57,497 nt of DNA from GBS-DC sp964451985 (GCA_964451985.1 CAYVKB010000005.1:1-57497); one strand, 5' to 3'. Counted from the stretch's first letter, positions 24,663 to 33,783 are shown. The notes: generated from the sequence alone by a model not told the origin. Made by a program: numbers and translations.

Positions 24663-26687
24663 CTATCGTTTCACTTCTCGTCGTACTCCTGCCTGCGATA
24701 CGTCGAACGGTTGGAATCCGATCGCTCGCGCAGGGGAGTCGGGTTTAAAGCGGAAGTCGCCCGTTTCGGGGTTTTCGAACAGCGGGTCGACGAGGCGCGA
24801 GTGGGTATCTTGCCCTTTTGTCTGCCATCCCTGAAGGTCATCGCTCCCGAAGCGCAACTCAGGACCGTCCACGCGCCAGTAAAGGTTATAATCGAAGCGG
24901 AGGTTGGCGTCGATTCCGCCCGCGATCCACTGCGCGCCCTTGCCCAGCACGATGTTGCGCTCGAAAATCACGCGGAGATGCGGCTCCGGGCGCGTGAGTT
25001 GAATCTGGTGATCGCGCCCGTAGGCGAAGATGTTGTTGCGCACGATGTTCTCGCGCCCATAGTGCTGGTGAAAGCCGCCGTGTGTAGTGCGGTACACAAG
25101 GTTGTTCTCCGCGAGGATGCCTGTACTGCCCTCATCGAAATAGATGCCCCAGCCCCCGTAGCGGTACGCGGCGATATCGTGCCAGTGGTTGTTGCGAATG
25201 ACTGTGCCGTGTTGCGTGCCCAGCGTGTAGATGCCGCCCATGTCGCTCAGAATCGGACCGTCGCCGTTCGCGCGCTTGCCGATGTGATGCACATGGTTGA
25301 ACTCCACGCGATTGCCACCCGCCAGCGAATCGGTATAACCCCACGTCCAGCCGATAGAGATGCCCGTGTAGTAGAAATCGCGAATGGTGTTGTGTACAAT
25401 TCGATTGCTGTAGCTTTGCCCAATCCACACGCCAATCGCGCTGGCGAACCGTTTACCGCCGTCCTGAATCATGCAATCCTGCACAACGTTGCCATAGGTT
25501 TGCTCGCGTTTATCGGGGCGGATGGTCGGCTCACCGATTTTGACGCCACCTGCGCCCAAATCTTGAAGGTCGCAGCGCTCGATGCGGTTATACTGGCAGC
25601 CGCGTCCGAGTTCGATGGCGTAGGTTCCGACTTGCTCGACGATGCACTCGGCAATTGCGCAGTGGCGTGCGCCCTCGAGGTAAATCGCTGCGGGCACACC
25701 GAACGCCGCCTGTACAAAGCCAGCCGAATCGGGCGGAAGCGACCATTCGGCATGGCGGAACACAAGCCCCTGCAGGCGCACACCCTCCACATACCGTCTC
25801 TCTTCGGGCTTGCCGACGATGCGCAGCAGTTGAGGTAGCGCGGCGATATAAACTTCCGCCGTGTCGGGACGTTCACCCTCGCGCGGCAGGTAGTAAAGTT
25901 TGCCTTCTGCGCGGCTGAGATACCATTCGCCCGGCGTGTCCAACGCTTCAGGCAGGTTCTCCAAGTAATATAGGTCGCCTTCCTGCAGCGCGAAGGTACT
26001 GCGGATAGCGAAGTTTAGGATGCGCTGCTCGGTGTCCTGCGATTGGATAGGCAGACGGTTCTCTACCCAACGGTTGAAGACCATCGCCTCGCCTTCGGTA
26101 GGGCTTCGTAGGTTGGGCAGGTCGCCCACGCGGTAGCGGAAGCGCGTGTGCCCCTGAAACCAGTCGGGCGTTGTGTCCAGCAGCCCCTCCACTTGCAGGT
26201 AGCCTGTGTTCGGGTAGCGGGCGCGTGTGGCGCGTACGCCGTTCACAAACAGCTGGCGGAAGTAAAGTTTGCCCTCGCGCACGGCGGGCAGGTCGGCTAT
26301 CCAGACGGGTTTACCGTACCATTCGGCGGTTTGCCACTCACGAAGGGGCTGCCCACCACTGATTATCACGCACTCGCTCGGCTCGGCAACAATCGCGAGG
26401 TCGCGCTGTGCCTGCTCGGTGTGTTCAGGGGTGATGAGAATCGGCTCGGTCAGCAGATACACGCCCCCGCGCAGGCGTATCTCGGTGGGCGTGGGTTCAC
26501 CCTGCAGTATTAGCTCCAGCGCGCGTTTCAGGCTGGCGACGGGCCCGTCGGTGCGGGCGCGATTGGGCGCAGGCAATTTCCCCGTCCAAGCGTCGTTGCC
26601 GTTGGGCGCGACGTAAATCGTCCGTTTTTGGGCTGGCGTGTGCATCATCGTCAATACCGCCGTGAGTAGCAGGCACAGCGCTCGCAT
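24663..26687 (-). CDS. Secreted right-handed parallel beta-helix protein
   Basis: 674 residues with a signal peptide (MRALCLLLTAVLTMMHTPAQ) followed by TIYVAPNGNDAWTGKLP, the opening typical of beta-helix glycan-active enzymes such as GH141-like proteins. The centre has repeated coils of the form NRIERCDLQDLGAGGVKIGE, NRIVHNTIRDFYYTGISIG and NIVRNNIFAYGRDHQIQL. A C-terminal segment, NPETGDFRFKPDSPARAIGF, is also typical. Polysaccharide hydrolase or lyase activity is likely but the family assignment is tentative. It is divergent from rodA, with only 17 bases between the two start codons. Confidence 0.8.
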   Translation of the reverse strand: MRALCLLLTAVLTMMHTPAQKRTIYVAPNGNDAWTGKLPAPNRARTDGPVASLKRALELILQGEPTPTEIRLRGGVYLLTEPILITPEHTEQAQRDLAIVAEPSECVIISGGQPLREWQTAEWYGKPVWIADLPAVREGKLYFRQLFVNGVRATRARYPNTGYLQVEGLLDTTPDWFQGHTRFRYRVGDLPNLRSPTEGEAMVFNRWVENRLPIQSQDTEQRILNFAIRSTFALQEGDLYYLENLPEALDTPGEWYLSRAEGKLYYLPREGERPDTAEVYIAALPQLLRIVGKPEERRYVEGVRLQGLVFRHAEWSLPPDSAGFVQAAFGVPAAIYLEGARHCAIAECIVEQVGTYAIELGRGCQYNRIERCDLQDLGAGGVKIGEPTIRPDKREQTYGNVVQDCMIQDGGKRFASAIGVWIGQSYSNRIVHNTIRDFYYTGISIGWTWGYTDSLAGGNRVEFNHVHHIGKRANGDGPILSDMGGIYTLGTQHGTVIRNNHWHDIAAYRYGGWGIYFDEGSTGILAENNLVYRTTHGGFHQHYGRENIVRNNIFAYGRDHQIQLTRPEPHLRVIFERNIVLGKGAQWIAGGIDANLRFDYNLYWRVDGPELRFGSDDLQGWQTKGQDTHSRLVDPLFENPETGDFRFKPDSPARAIGFQPFDVSQAGVRREVKR

Positions 26688-26692
26688 ACGGG

Positions 26693-26698
26693 TACAAT
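26693..26698 (+). promoter_or_regulatory. -10 hexamer TACAAT for rodA
   Basis: GGG-TACAAT ends six bases before the GTG at 26705 and sits between the divergent start codons of rodA and the beta-helix gene. Confidence 0.55.
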
Positions 26699-26704
26699 TT
26701 CCGT

Positions 26705-27835
26705 GTGGCGGTTCAGACTCCTACAGTTGGCTCGTGGGTGGAGCGGCTGCGCCTGCGCTATGTGGATGTGCCGTTGCTTATCAGTACGCTGATTCTGACA
26801 AGTGCGGGGCTGGCGGCGTTGTATAGCGCGACTTACCAGTGGTCGCCCGCGATTTTTCGGCGGCAGTTGGTATTTCTGGCGCTGGGCGTCGTGCTGGCGA
26901 TTGGCTTAGCAAGTATCAAGCCCAGCGTGTGGCAGCGATACAGCAAGCCACTCTACGGGCTGAATGTAGCGATGCTGCTGGGGGTGTTGCTATTCGGCGC
27001 GGAGCGCAAAGGGGCGCAACGCTGGCTCGAGCTGCCCGGTGGATTCCAGCTACAGCCGTCGGAGCTGGCAAAGATTTTGCTGATTCTGACACTAGCGGCG
27101 TGGTTGGTGCGTCAGGGCGAGGCAATCCGCACGCCGAAGGGGTTCCTGCTCTCGGCAGTGCAGATGGCGGTTCCCGCGCTGCTCGTGTTCAAACAGCCCG
27201 ACTTGGGTACTTCCATCGTGTTTGCAGTGCTATGGTTCGTGATGGTCTTTTTGGCGGGAGCGAGGGCGCACTGGCTCTGGCTGACCGTAATCGCAGGCAT
27301 GCTGGGCTTCTGGGGGTTGTGGCATTTTGATATCCTGAAAGACTATCAGAAAGCGCGGCTGGTCTCGTTTATGAATCCCGAAGCCGACCCTCAACAGAGT
27401 GGGTATCACATCCTGCAGGCGCGGATTGCCGTCGGCAGCGGACAACTCATAGGCAAGGGCTACTTACAAGGCACGCAGAAGAACCTGCGCTACATCCCGG
27501 AGCAGCATACCGACTTCATTTTCGTGGTGGTGGCAGAAGAGTTGGGCTTCGTGGGTGCAGTAGGGCTGCTGGCGCTGTACGGCGCATTCTTGTATACCAT
27601 CTGGCGATTGATGACGCGCACGCGAAACGAGTACCATCGGCTGGTGGTCGGTGGCATCCTCACGCTGTTCACTTTCCATCTACTCACCAATGTGGGTATG
27701 ACGATAGGGCTGTTTCCTGTGGTGGGCATTCCGTTGCCGTTTGTGAGCTATGGGGGCACGATGCTCTGGGCGGCTCTGGCGGCGGTAGGCTTGCTGCAGG
27801 CGATTAGTCTGCGTGAGACGCCGGTGAAGATATAG
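26705..27835 (+). CDS. rodA: RodA/FtsW-family peptidoglycan glycosyltransferase
   Basis: 376 residues, about ten transmembrane helices. SEDS-family polymerase that joins lipid II into glycan strands. Motifs: LQPSELAKILLILTLAAWLV, KQPDLGTSIVF, IGKGYLQGTQKNLRYIPEQH, TDFIFVVVAEELGFVG with the catalytic-loop Asp, and GIPLPFVSYGGTMLW. YIPEQHTDFIF favours RodA over FtsW. The GTG start is set by the TACAAT six bases upstream. No partner class b PBP or mre gene lies next to it. Confidence 0.92.
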   Translation: MAVQTPTVGSWVERLRLRYVDVPLLISTLILTSAGLAALYSATYQWSPAIFRRQLVFLALGVVLAIGLASIKPSVWQRYSKPLYGLNVAMLLGVLLFGAERKGAQRWLELPGGFQLQPSELAKILLILTLAAWLVRQGEAIRTPKGFLLSAVQMAVPALLVFKQPDLGTSIVFAVLWFVMVFLAGARAHWLWLTVIAGMLGFWGLWHFDILKDYQKARLVSFMNPEADPQQSGYHILQARIAVGSGQLIGKGYLQGTQKNLRYIPEQHTDFIFVVVAEELGFVGAVGLLALYGAFLYTIWRLMTRTRNEYHRLVVGGILTLFTFHLLTNVGMTIGLFPVVGIPLPFVSYGGTMLWAALAAVGLLQAISLRETPVKI

Positions 27836-27856
27836 TGAATTGAGCGGCAAAAGCGT

Positions 27857-29278
27857 TCAGTCAAACGGAGACTCCGCTTGCTCCTCTCTGCCCCGCTCGC
27901 GGGGTGCGCCTAAAGCGAGTCCGACCGCCTCTTGCACGGTGCGGGCGGGCAAGGCAGTGAGCGGTAGGCGTTCGTGTGGGCGTTGGAGGTTGCTGCGGGG
28001 TACTATCGCGTGTTGGAAGCCCAATCGCGCCGCCTCATACAAGCGCGCTTCCAATCGGGGTACGCCACGCACCTCGCCGCCCAGCCCCACCTCGCCGAAC
28101 ACTACCAAATCTGGACGTAGCGGACGGTTGCGCATCGCCGATGCGACGGCAATTAGCACGGCTAAGTCGGCGGCAGGCTCGTTGACGCGCACGCCCCCCG
28201 CCGCATTCACGAACACATCGTGCGAGAGCATCCGCATGCCCAGCCGCTTCTCCATTACCGCCAGTGCAAGACTCACACGCTCGTAGCTCAGCCCTGTGAT
28301 TACGCGGCGCGGCGTGTTTAGAAACGAGGGCGTCGTGAGTGCCTGCACCTCCACCAGCATCGCACGGCTGCCTTCCAAGAGCGGAAACACCACCGAGCCT
28401 GACGCATCGGCGGCGCGCTCGGCAAGCAACCGCTCCGACGGATTCGGCACAGGCACCAGTCCTTCAGATTGCATATCGAACACACCAATCTCGTCTGTTG
28501 CGCCGAACCGGTTCTTGCTGGCACGCAACACGCGAAACAGCCCTTGCGGGTCTCCCTCAAAATACAGCACCACATCCACCAGATGCTCCAGCACTTTGGG
28601 TCCTGCGATTGCGCCCTCTTTGGTAACATGCCCAATCAGGAACAGCGCGATTTCCTGCTCTTTGGCGATTTGCTGCAGGGTAGTGGCGCAGGCGCGGATT
28701 TGCGAGACGGTGCCCGGCGGGTTGTCAATCTGCGCTGTGTAGAGGGTCTGGATAGAGTCGAGGACGGCGACAGCGGGCTGCTCGGTATGCAGTAAGCCTA
28801 ACACGGTCTCCAGTTCGGCGGCTGCGGCAGCCTGCAGGTTCGGGCTGAGCGTGTGTAGGCGTCGGGCACGCAGCTGCAACTGGCGCAGTGACTCCTCGCC
28901 CGTGATGTAGACCACCTTACCGTTCTGCGCCAGTCCGTGCGCGGCTTGCAGTAGCAGCGTGCTTTTACCGATGCCGGGTTCGCCGCCCAGCAATATTAGC
29001 GAGCCGGGCACCACGCCCCCGCCCAGTACACGATCGAACTCATCGATCCCTGTAGGCAGGCGCGCTTCGGTAGTCTCACTGAGGTTCGCGACGGGCTGGG
29101 CATGCGCAACGATGGGCGTCGGGCGTGCGGCGGCGCGAGCGGAGGCGGCTGGGCGCGGGGGCGTGGCGGTTTCCTCCTGCAGCGTGTTCCACGCGCCGCA
29201 CTCCGGGCACTGCCCCATCCAGCGCGGCGCGCTGTAGCCGCACTCGGTACAGACATACTGCACGCGGGTTCTGGGCAT
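27857..29278 (-). CDS. radA: DNA repair protein RadA (Sms)
   Basis: 473 residues. Order: N-terminal zinc finger CTECGYSAPRWMGQCPEC, RecA-like ATPase with Walker A GGEPGIGKST and the RadA-specific KNRFG, then a Lon-protease-like C-terminal domain. RadA promotes branch migration in recombination and DNA repair. ATG 29278 gives the usual MPRTRVQYVC opening; a frame extension to 29299 would include the TACAAT hexamer (29295-29290, minus strand), which instead looks like the promoter. The hexamer lies inside the last codons of the upstream beta-helix gene. Confidence 0.93.
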   Translation of the reverse strand: MPRTRVQYVCTECGYSAPRWMGQCPECGAWNTLQEETATPPRPAASARAAARPTPIVAHAQPVANLSETTEARLPTGIDEFDRVLGGGVVPGSLILLGGEPGIGKSTLLLQAAHGLAQNGKVVYITGEESLRQLQLRARRLHTLSPNLQAAAAAELETVLGLLHTEQPAVAVLDSIQTLYTAQIDNPPGTVSQIRACATTLQQIAKEQEIALFLIGHVTKEGAIAGPKVLEHLVDVVLYFEGDPQGLFRVLRASKNRFGATDEIGVFDMQSEGLVPVPNPSERLLAERAADASGSVVFPLLEGSRAMLVEVQALTTPSFLNTPRRVITGLSYERVSLALAVMEKRLGMRMLSHDVFVNAAGGVRVNEPAADLAVLIAVASAMRNRPLRPDLVVFGEVGLGGEVRGVPRLEARLYEAARLGFQHAIVPRSNLQRPHERLPLTALPARTVQEAVGLALGAPRERGREEQAESPFD

Positions 29279-29280
29279 AA

Positions 29281-30396
29281 TTAGCCTGAATTGTAGCATG
29301 CGCCGTAGTCACGGGCGGGGCTATCAGGCATGCAGCGCAAATCGCCCGCGTCGGGGTTTTGCAAGCGTGGGTCGCGCCCGTACACGCCACCTGCTTCAGG
29401 AGTAGGCAGGCGTGGTTGACTCTGGCGTGGAGCGTCAGCGCAGTACCACCAGTTCTCCTTAAACTGGAAAGTTTCGGGAGCGGTGTTCGGTCCGATGTTC
29501 ACGCCGCCTGACGCCCAACGCGCCGAGTGGAACACCACGATATTGCGCCGAAACACCCCTCCGCGCGAAGGCACAAAGCCCGCGTTCGTATTCTCCTGCA
29601 GAATGCGCAGGATCCAGCGCGTAGGCACGTAGAATGTGTTATACTGCACCAGTGCGCCGTCGACGCCTACGAACGCAATCGGGGCTTCCGAGCCGATGAA
29701 CTCGCAGAACTCGACAGTAATCGCGCGGGCTTCGGCGTGTTGCCCGCCCGGAGCCAGTGGCGGGCGGAAAAACTCCAGCCCCGTGCTACCGCCGATGTTC
29801 ACTGCACGTCGCCCTGCGTGCTCGAATCGGCAACGGGCTACCACAATCTGACTGGAGCCGCCTTTGGTCTGAACCCCGACGCCCCAAGCGTCGCGGGCTT
29901 GCAGCAGGCACTCTTGAATACGCCCTTTGTGGCAGCCCACGATGTCGATGCCTTGCCCCGCACTGCCCCAGTTATAGATACGGCACGTCTCAATAGTGAA
30001 CTCGGTCAGCCCAGATAGTTTCAACGCCTCGACGTTGCCCTGCGTACCTGCGTGGCGCAATTCCAATCGGCTGAGGCTAATGCCCTCTACCAGCCGTGTG
30101 CGAACGCCACCGTCGTCGATGTTCAGGCAGTGAACCGTTTGCCCCTCGAACCGTAAGTCGCTGATATGCCAGTGGTCGCATCGGCTAAACTGGATACCGC
30201 GCGTGCTGCCGCGAATCGTCGCAGGACGGTTCGGATCCCGCGAACTCAGGCGAATGGGCTGTTTTGCTGTGCCCGAAACGCCCTGCACAAATAATCCCCC
30301 CTCAATAAGAGGTGCGTCGATTTGTATCCAGTCGCCCGGTTGGGCAGTCTGCAACGCCTTAATCAGCTCTGCCCGCGTGCGCACGATACGCGGCAT
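29281..30396 (-). CDS. Right-handed parallel beta-helix protein, no signal peptide
   Basis: 371 residues from ATG 30396, chosen because TACACT (30408-30403, minus strand) ends six bases upstream. The chain begins directly with PRIVRTRAELIKALQTAQPG, like the first coil of pectate-lyase-like proteins, and repeats beta-helix rungs such as SRCDHWHISDLRFEG, EFTIETCRIYNWGSAGQGID and VEFCEFIGSEAPIAFVGVDG. The end (DAGDLRCMPDSPARDYGA) resembles that of the secreted beta-helix protein at 24663. Lacking an export signal it may be cytoplasmic, or the true start may lie upstream at 30456. It ends two bases before the radA start. Confidence 0.7.
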   Translation of the reverse strand: MPRIVRTRAELIKALQTAQPGDWIQIDAPLIEGGLFVQGVSGTAKQPIRLSSRDPNRPATIRGSTRGIQFSRCDHWHISDLRFEGQTVHCLNIDDGGVRTRLVEGISLSRLELRHAGTQGNVEALKLSGLTEFTIETCRIYNWGSAGQGIDIVGCHKGRIQECLLQARDAWGVGVQTKGGSSQIVVARCRFEHAGRRAVNIGGSTGLEFFRPPLAPGGQHAEARAITVEFCEFIGSEAPIAFVGVDGALVQYNTFYVPTRWILRILQENTNAGFVPSRGGVFRRNIVVFHSARWASGGVNIGPNTAPETFQFKENWWYCADAPRQSQPRLPTPEAGGVYGRDPRLQNPDAGDLRCMPDSPARDYGACYNSG

Positions 30397-30402
30397 ACGC
30401 CA

Positions 30403-30408
30403 AGTGTA
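30403..30408 (-). promoter_or_regulatory. -10 hexamer TACACT for the beta-helix gene
   Basis: On the minus strand AGG-TACACT-TGGCGT leads directly into the ATG at 30396. Confidence 0.5.
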
Positions 30409-30429
30409 CCTGCTGGGGGCACCAGCAAG

Positions 30430-30435
30430 TATAAT
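30430..30435 (+). promoter_or_regulatory. -10 hexamer TATAAT for ndk
   Basis: Forty-six bases separate this hexamer from the ndk start, giving a leader that includes AAGGAGGA; it is not a leaderless arrangement. Confidence 0.5.
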
Positions 30436-30481
30436 TAGGGCGCGGGAAAGCCGCAATAGTCAATCAAGTAAGGAGGAACAG

Positions 30482-30901
30482 ATGACCACACGCACCTTGA
30501 TTTTCGTGAAGCCCGACGGCGTGCGCCGCGGGTTAGTTGGAGAGATTATTCAGCGATTCGAACGCCGTGGAATTCGTATCGTCGGCTTGAAGATGGTGCA
30601 GCCAACACGCGAACTTGCCGAGCAGCACTACGCCGTGCATCGCGATAAGCCCTTCTTTGAGAGCGTGGTGAACTTTATCACTTCAGGTCCTGTCGTGGCG
30701 ATGGTGTTGGAGTGCCCTAACGCAATCGAAGTGACCCGCCAGATGATGGGTGCGACGAATCCTGCCAACGCTGCGCCGGGCACCATTCGCGGTGACTTCG
30801 GGTTGGATATCGAGCAGAACATCATTCACGGCTCGTCCGACCCCGAAGCCGCCGAGTACGAGTTGAACTTGTGGTTTAAGCCTGAGGAACTTTTAGGCTA
30901 A
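30482..30901 (+). CDS. ndk: Nucleoside diphosphate kinase
   Basis: 139 residues, the standard length. It moves the gamma-phosphate of ATP to other nucleoside diphosphates through a phosphohistidine. RTLIFVKPDGVRRGLVGEI opens the protein, NPANAAPGTIRGDFG and the active-site His in NIIHGSSDPEAAEYEL follow. AAGGAGGA lies five to six bases before ATG 30482, which rules out the longer upstream frame. It is divergent from the beta-helix gene and followed by a family B palindrome. Confidence 0.96.
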   Translation: MTTRTLIFVKPDGVRRGLVGEIIQRFERRGIRIVGLKMVQPTRELAEQHYAVHRDKPFFESVVNFITSGPVVAMVLECPNAIEVTRQMMGATNPANAAPGTIRGDFGLDIEQNIIHGSSDPEAAEYELNLWFKPEELLG

Positions 30902-30933
30902 GCGCACCTCTACGAAGATAAAAAACGCCCTGT

Positions 30934-30977
30934 AGGAGTCGTTTGCAATCGCGGATTCGCGACTACAAACGGCTCCT
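30934..30977. repeat. Family B palindrome between convergent genes
   Basis: AGGAGTCGTTTG pairs with CAAACGGCTCCT (one T:G pair) around a 20-base spacer that contains the secondary palindrome TCGCGGATTCGCGA. The layout and the GTTTGCAATCGC core match the element at 1745-1782. It lies between ndk and lptF, which converge. Confidence 0.7.
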
Positions 30978-30987
30978 GCAAGTGGTG

Positions 30988-32079
30988 TCATTCTAATCGT
31001 CGCAGGAGCAATAATCCCCCTAAGCCGAACAGCAAGTTTGGCGACCACGCCGCCAGCATCGGTGGCAGGAATCCGTAGTTGCCCAAAATCTGAAAGAGCA
31101 GTAGCGTGTTCCAAAACACAAACACCAGCACAATCGAGAGCAACACACCCACAAAGCTGCCCGCCCGCGCCAGCAGGAAGCTTAGCACAGGCGCGCACAA
31201 CGCCAGCACTAAGCACGCTGCAGGCACCGCCGCCTTGAGATGATAACTCACCTCCAGCTGGCGCGTATCTAACCCCATCGCCCGATTGCGAGTAATCTGG
31301 TCAGCGAGTTGGCGCATGGTCTGCTCTTCGGGCGTAGGCGCAGTGAAGAAGTCCTGAATCGCCACCTGTAGGTTAATCACCATTCGCGCGGACTGCTGCA
31401 CGTCGGCGACCTTGCCATCCGCCTGATAGTAATGCAATGTCGGCTCATACAGCGTCCACAAGCCGTTGTGATACTCGCCGCGGGGGGCTTTCACCACCAG
31501 CCACTCGTTGGGGGCGCGCCGCTCGAACATCAGCACATCCTCCAGTAGCACCCGCTCGCCCTGCTGCTGCGCCACCCCGATGCCCACCATGTAGTTTTGT
31601 GCTTTAATCAGGGCGTTGCTGGTCAGGTTCGGCACAGGTGCAAGCAAAAAGATGCGGTTGCGCAGCTTATTGAACTGTTGCATCGTGGGCGGAACGAGGT
31701 ACTCGTTCAGCGCGAAGTTCGCAAGAGAAAGCAGCACACCAATCAGCATCATCGGCGCGAATATACGGCGCAAGCTAATCCCTGCCATGCGCAGAATAGT
31801 AATCTCGCTATCGCGCGTGAGGCGGTTCACGGTGAGCGCAGTGCCCACCGCTGCCCCCACCGGCAGGCTCAGCACCAGCAAATACGGCGTGTAATACATC
31901 ACCATCTGCAGCACTGCCGACACAGGTACGCCGTAGTTTAAGAACCAAGGCGCGTAATTGAACAGTAGGTTGCCAATCAGCATCAGCAGGATGGCGAAAA
32001 TGCCAATCCCCAGCGGCGTGAGCATCTCACGAGCGATATAGCGGTCGAGGCGCGTGAACGGGGGCAGCAGACGTATCAT
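30988..32079 (-). CDS. LptF/LptG-family lipopolysaccharide export permease
   Basis: 363 residues. Family layout: N-terminal RLDRYIAREMLTPLGIGIFAI, three helices before a periplasmic domain (about residues 120-260), and three helices at the C-terminus. In complex with LptB it extracts LPS from the inner membrane and pushes it along the Lpt bridge, so its presence argues for an outer membrane. LptF and LptG cannot be told apart here. ATG 32079 overlaps the upstream stop by ATGA, so the two genes are probably translated together; an in-frame ATG at 32100 is an alternative. Confidence 0.88.
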   Translation of the reverse strand: MIRLLPPFTRLDRYIAREMLTPLGIGIFAILLMLIGNLLFNYAPWFLNYGVPVSAVLQMVMYYTPYLLVLSLPVGAAVGTALTVNRLTRDSEITILRMAGISLRRIFAPMMLIGVLLSLANFALNEYLVPPTMQQFNKLRNRIFLLAPVPNLTSNALIKAQNYMVGIGVAQQQGERVLLEDVLMFERRAPNEWLVVKAPRGEYHNGLWTLYEPTLHYYQADGKVADVQQSARMVINLQVAIQDFFTAPTPEEQTMRQLADQITRNRAMGLDTRQLEVSYHLKAAVPAACLVLALCAPVLSFLLARAGSFVGVLLSIVLVFVFWNTLLLFQILGNYGFLPPMLAAWSPNLLFGLGGLLLLRRLE

Positions 32080-32837
32080 GACGGTTTGCGTAAAATCCAT
32101 GTAATCAGCCCCATCGCGAGGCTAAGCGTGAGCAGGATAGCGAGCAGTGCATTCAGCCCCATCAGTTGCTCACGCCAGAACAGGCTCAGCGCGCCCCCGC
32201 AGGCAGCGATTACCCACACCCAAATCGCGCGATGCGCCAGTTGACGCGGTATCCAGTGTCCTTTGACCATCAGGGGCAGCATGAGCGTGTTGCAGCGGGC
32301 ACAACGCACTTCCCTTGGGGGCTGACGCGCCCCACAGTGCATACACGGTGTGTAGCCCAGCTTCGGATGGTGTTGTAACTCGTCCTCCCACATCTTCAGG
32401 CGTCGTTTCTCGTTGACCGCCATCACAGGAGCCAGCTGAATCGCGTGCTCCAAATGGCACACCGCTTGCTCCAGCAAGCCGTTTTTATAGCATATTTCGG
32501 CGAGGTTAATCAGTGCGCCGAAATTATTTGGGTCGAACTCGTAGGCGCGGCAGGCTCGCTCGATGAGTTCGGCGTCCATCTGCGCGTGTGCGGCGCGGTT
32601 AACATAGGTGCGCAGCAGCGGTAAAGCAATCGCGCCGCCCCCGAGCGTGAGAATCGAGAAAAGCGCAGCATGAGGGAATGTCCCCTGCGCACTCGCAAAC
32701 GATAAAAACAACGCAACCGTTGAACCGACAATCGCCTCCCCCGCCGTGAGCTCACCCGTCACCGCCCAGTTCACCAGAACGAAAATCCACGCCGCGGCGA
32801 GCATCCACACCACCAGAACCGCGAACAACGCCTCCAT
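32076..32837 (-). CDS. Membrane protein with TPR-like and zinc-ribbon segments
   Basis: 253 residues. Two or three hydrophobic helices at the N-terminus are followed by a soluble part with one to two TPR-like repeats (NNFGALINLAEICYKNGLLE) and a zinc ribbon of two Cys pairs, CMHCGARQPP and CARCNTL. Two further helices close the chain. I do not recognise the family. The four-base overlap with the lptF-like gene downstream suggests joint expression and possibly a role linked to envelope biogenesis, which is inference only. Confidence 0.7.
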   Translation of the reverse strand: MEALFAVLVVWMLAAAWIFVLVNWAVTGELTAGEAIVGSTVALFLSFASAQGTFPHAALFSILTLGGGAIALPLLRTYVNRAAHAQMDAELIERACRAYEFDPNNFGALINLAEICYKNGLLEQAVCHLEHAIQLAPVMAVNEKRRLKMWEDELQHHPKLGYTPCMHCGARQPPREVRCARCNTLMLPLMVKGHWIPRQLAHRAIWVWVIAACGGALSLFWREQLMGLNALLAILLTLSLAMGLITWILRKPS

Positions 32838-32874
32838 TTACACAAGATTTTACCTTGCAGTCTTGCCGTACAGG

Positions 32875-32880
32875 TATTCT
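32875..32880 (+). promoter_or_regulatory. -10 hexamer TATTCT for psuG
   Basis: AGG-TATTCT ends six bases before the ATG at 32887. Confidence 0.45.
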
Positions 32881-32886
32881 GATAGT

Positions 32887-33783
32887 ATGCAAATACGCAC
32901 TCAGAGCTGTGCGCGGGTCGCCTTAGAGTCAGCAGTGGTGACGCACGGACTGCCGTACCCGCAGAATCTGGAGTCGGCGCAGCGTATGCAGCAGGCTGTG
33001 CGCGAATCAGGCGCGGAGCCGTGCATGGTAGCCGTGTTGCAGGGTACGCCCTGCGTGGGCATATCCGCCTCAGAGCTGGAGGCGTTGGCAGAGTACCCCG
33101 CACCATCCAAAATCGCGCTACATAATCTGGGGATTGCGTGTGGAATGCGCCTCACAGGTGGCACCACAGTGGCAGCGACGGCGTATTTGGCGCATAGGGC
33201 AGGAATTGCGGTGATGGCGACAGGCGGCATCGGTGGCGTCCACCGCGAGCGTATCGACGTCAGCGGCGATTTGCCCCTGCTCGCGCGCACGCCCATTCTA
33301 CTTGTGTGTTCTGGAGCGAAGGTAATCCTCGATTTGCCCGCCACACGCGAGTGGCTGGAGACGCACGGTGTGCCTGTCGTGGGCTATCAGATCGACGAGC
33401 TGCCGGGCTTCTACACGCCCCGCACAGGACTGCCCGTGGATGCAACCGTTCACGATGTGGACGCGCTATTGGAACTATGGCAGGCACACCGTACACTGGG
33501 AAGCGCGATGCTGGTCGTGCAACCGCCCCCTGCCGAGTTCGCCCTTCCACGCGTGGAGATGGACGCGATGCTGAACCAAGCCCTTGCCGAGTGCGCTCAG
33601 GCGGGCGTTTCGGGCAACGCAACCACGCCTTGGCTGCTCCAACGACTGGCGGAGCTGAGCAACGGGCGCACGGTGCAGGTGAACCTCGCGCTGCTGGAAG
33701 CCAACGCGCGATTGGCAGGGCAGATTGCTCGTACACTTCAGAAAGGTATACTTTCTTTGCCCGATGGAAACGCTCACGCCTGA
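32887..33783 (+). CDS. psuG: Pseudouridine-5'-phosphate glycosidase
   Basis: 298 residues, the usual length. The enzyme splits pseudouridine 5'-phosphate into uracil and ribose 5-phosphate. Recognisable blocks: ALESAVVTHGLPYPQNLE, the Lys in SKIALHNLGIACGM, the TTVAATAYLAHRAGI and FATGGIGGVHR-like region (here VMATGGIGGVHRE), VCSGAKVILDLPATREWLET and TPWLLQRLAELSNGRTVQVN. The usual partner kinase PsuK is not adjacent. Its 3' end overlaps the next small gene by 20 bases and contains that gene's promoter. Confidence 0.93.
   Translation: MQIRTQSCARVALESAVVTHGLPYPQNLESAQRMQQAVRESGAEPCMVAVLQGTPCVGISASELEALAEYPAPSKIALHNLGIACGMRLTGGTTVAATAYLAHRAGIAVMATGGIGGVHRERIDVSGDLPLLARTPILLVCSGAKVILDLPATREWLETHGVPVVGYQIDELPGFYTPRTGLPVDATVHDVDALLELWQAHRTLGSAMLVVQPPPAEFALPRVEMDAMLNQALAECAQAGVSGNATTPWLLQRLAELSNGRTVQVNLALLEANARLAGQIARTLQKGILSLPDGNAHA
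33747..33752 (+). promoter_or_regulatory. -10 hexamer TATACT inside the end of psuG
   Basis: AGG-TATACT ends eleven bases before the ATG at 33764. Confidence 0.4.

Noticed and set aside
24633..25838. 401-codon open frame opposite the beta-helix gene
   Set aside because: The minus-strand beta-helix protein has a signal peptide and clear repeats; the plus frame has no motif and no promoter or ribosome-binding site.
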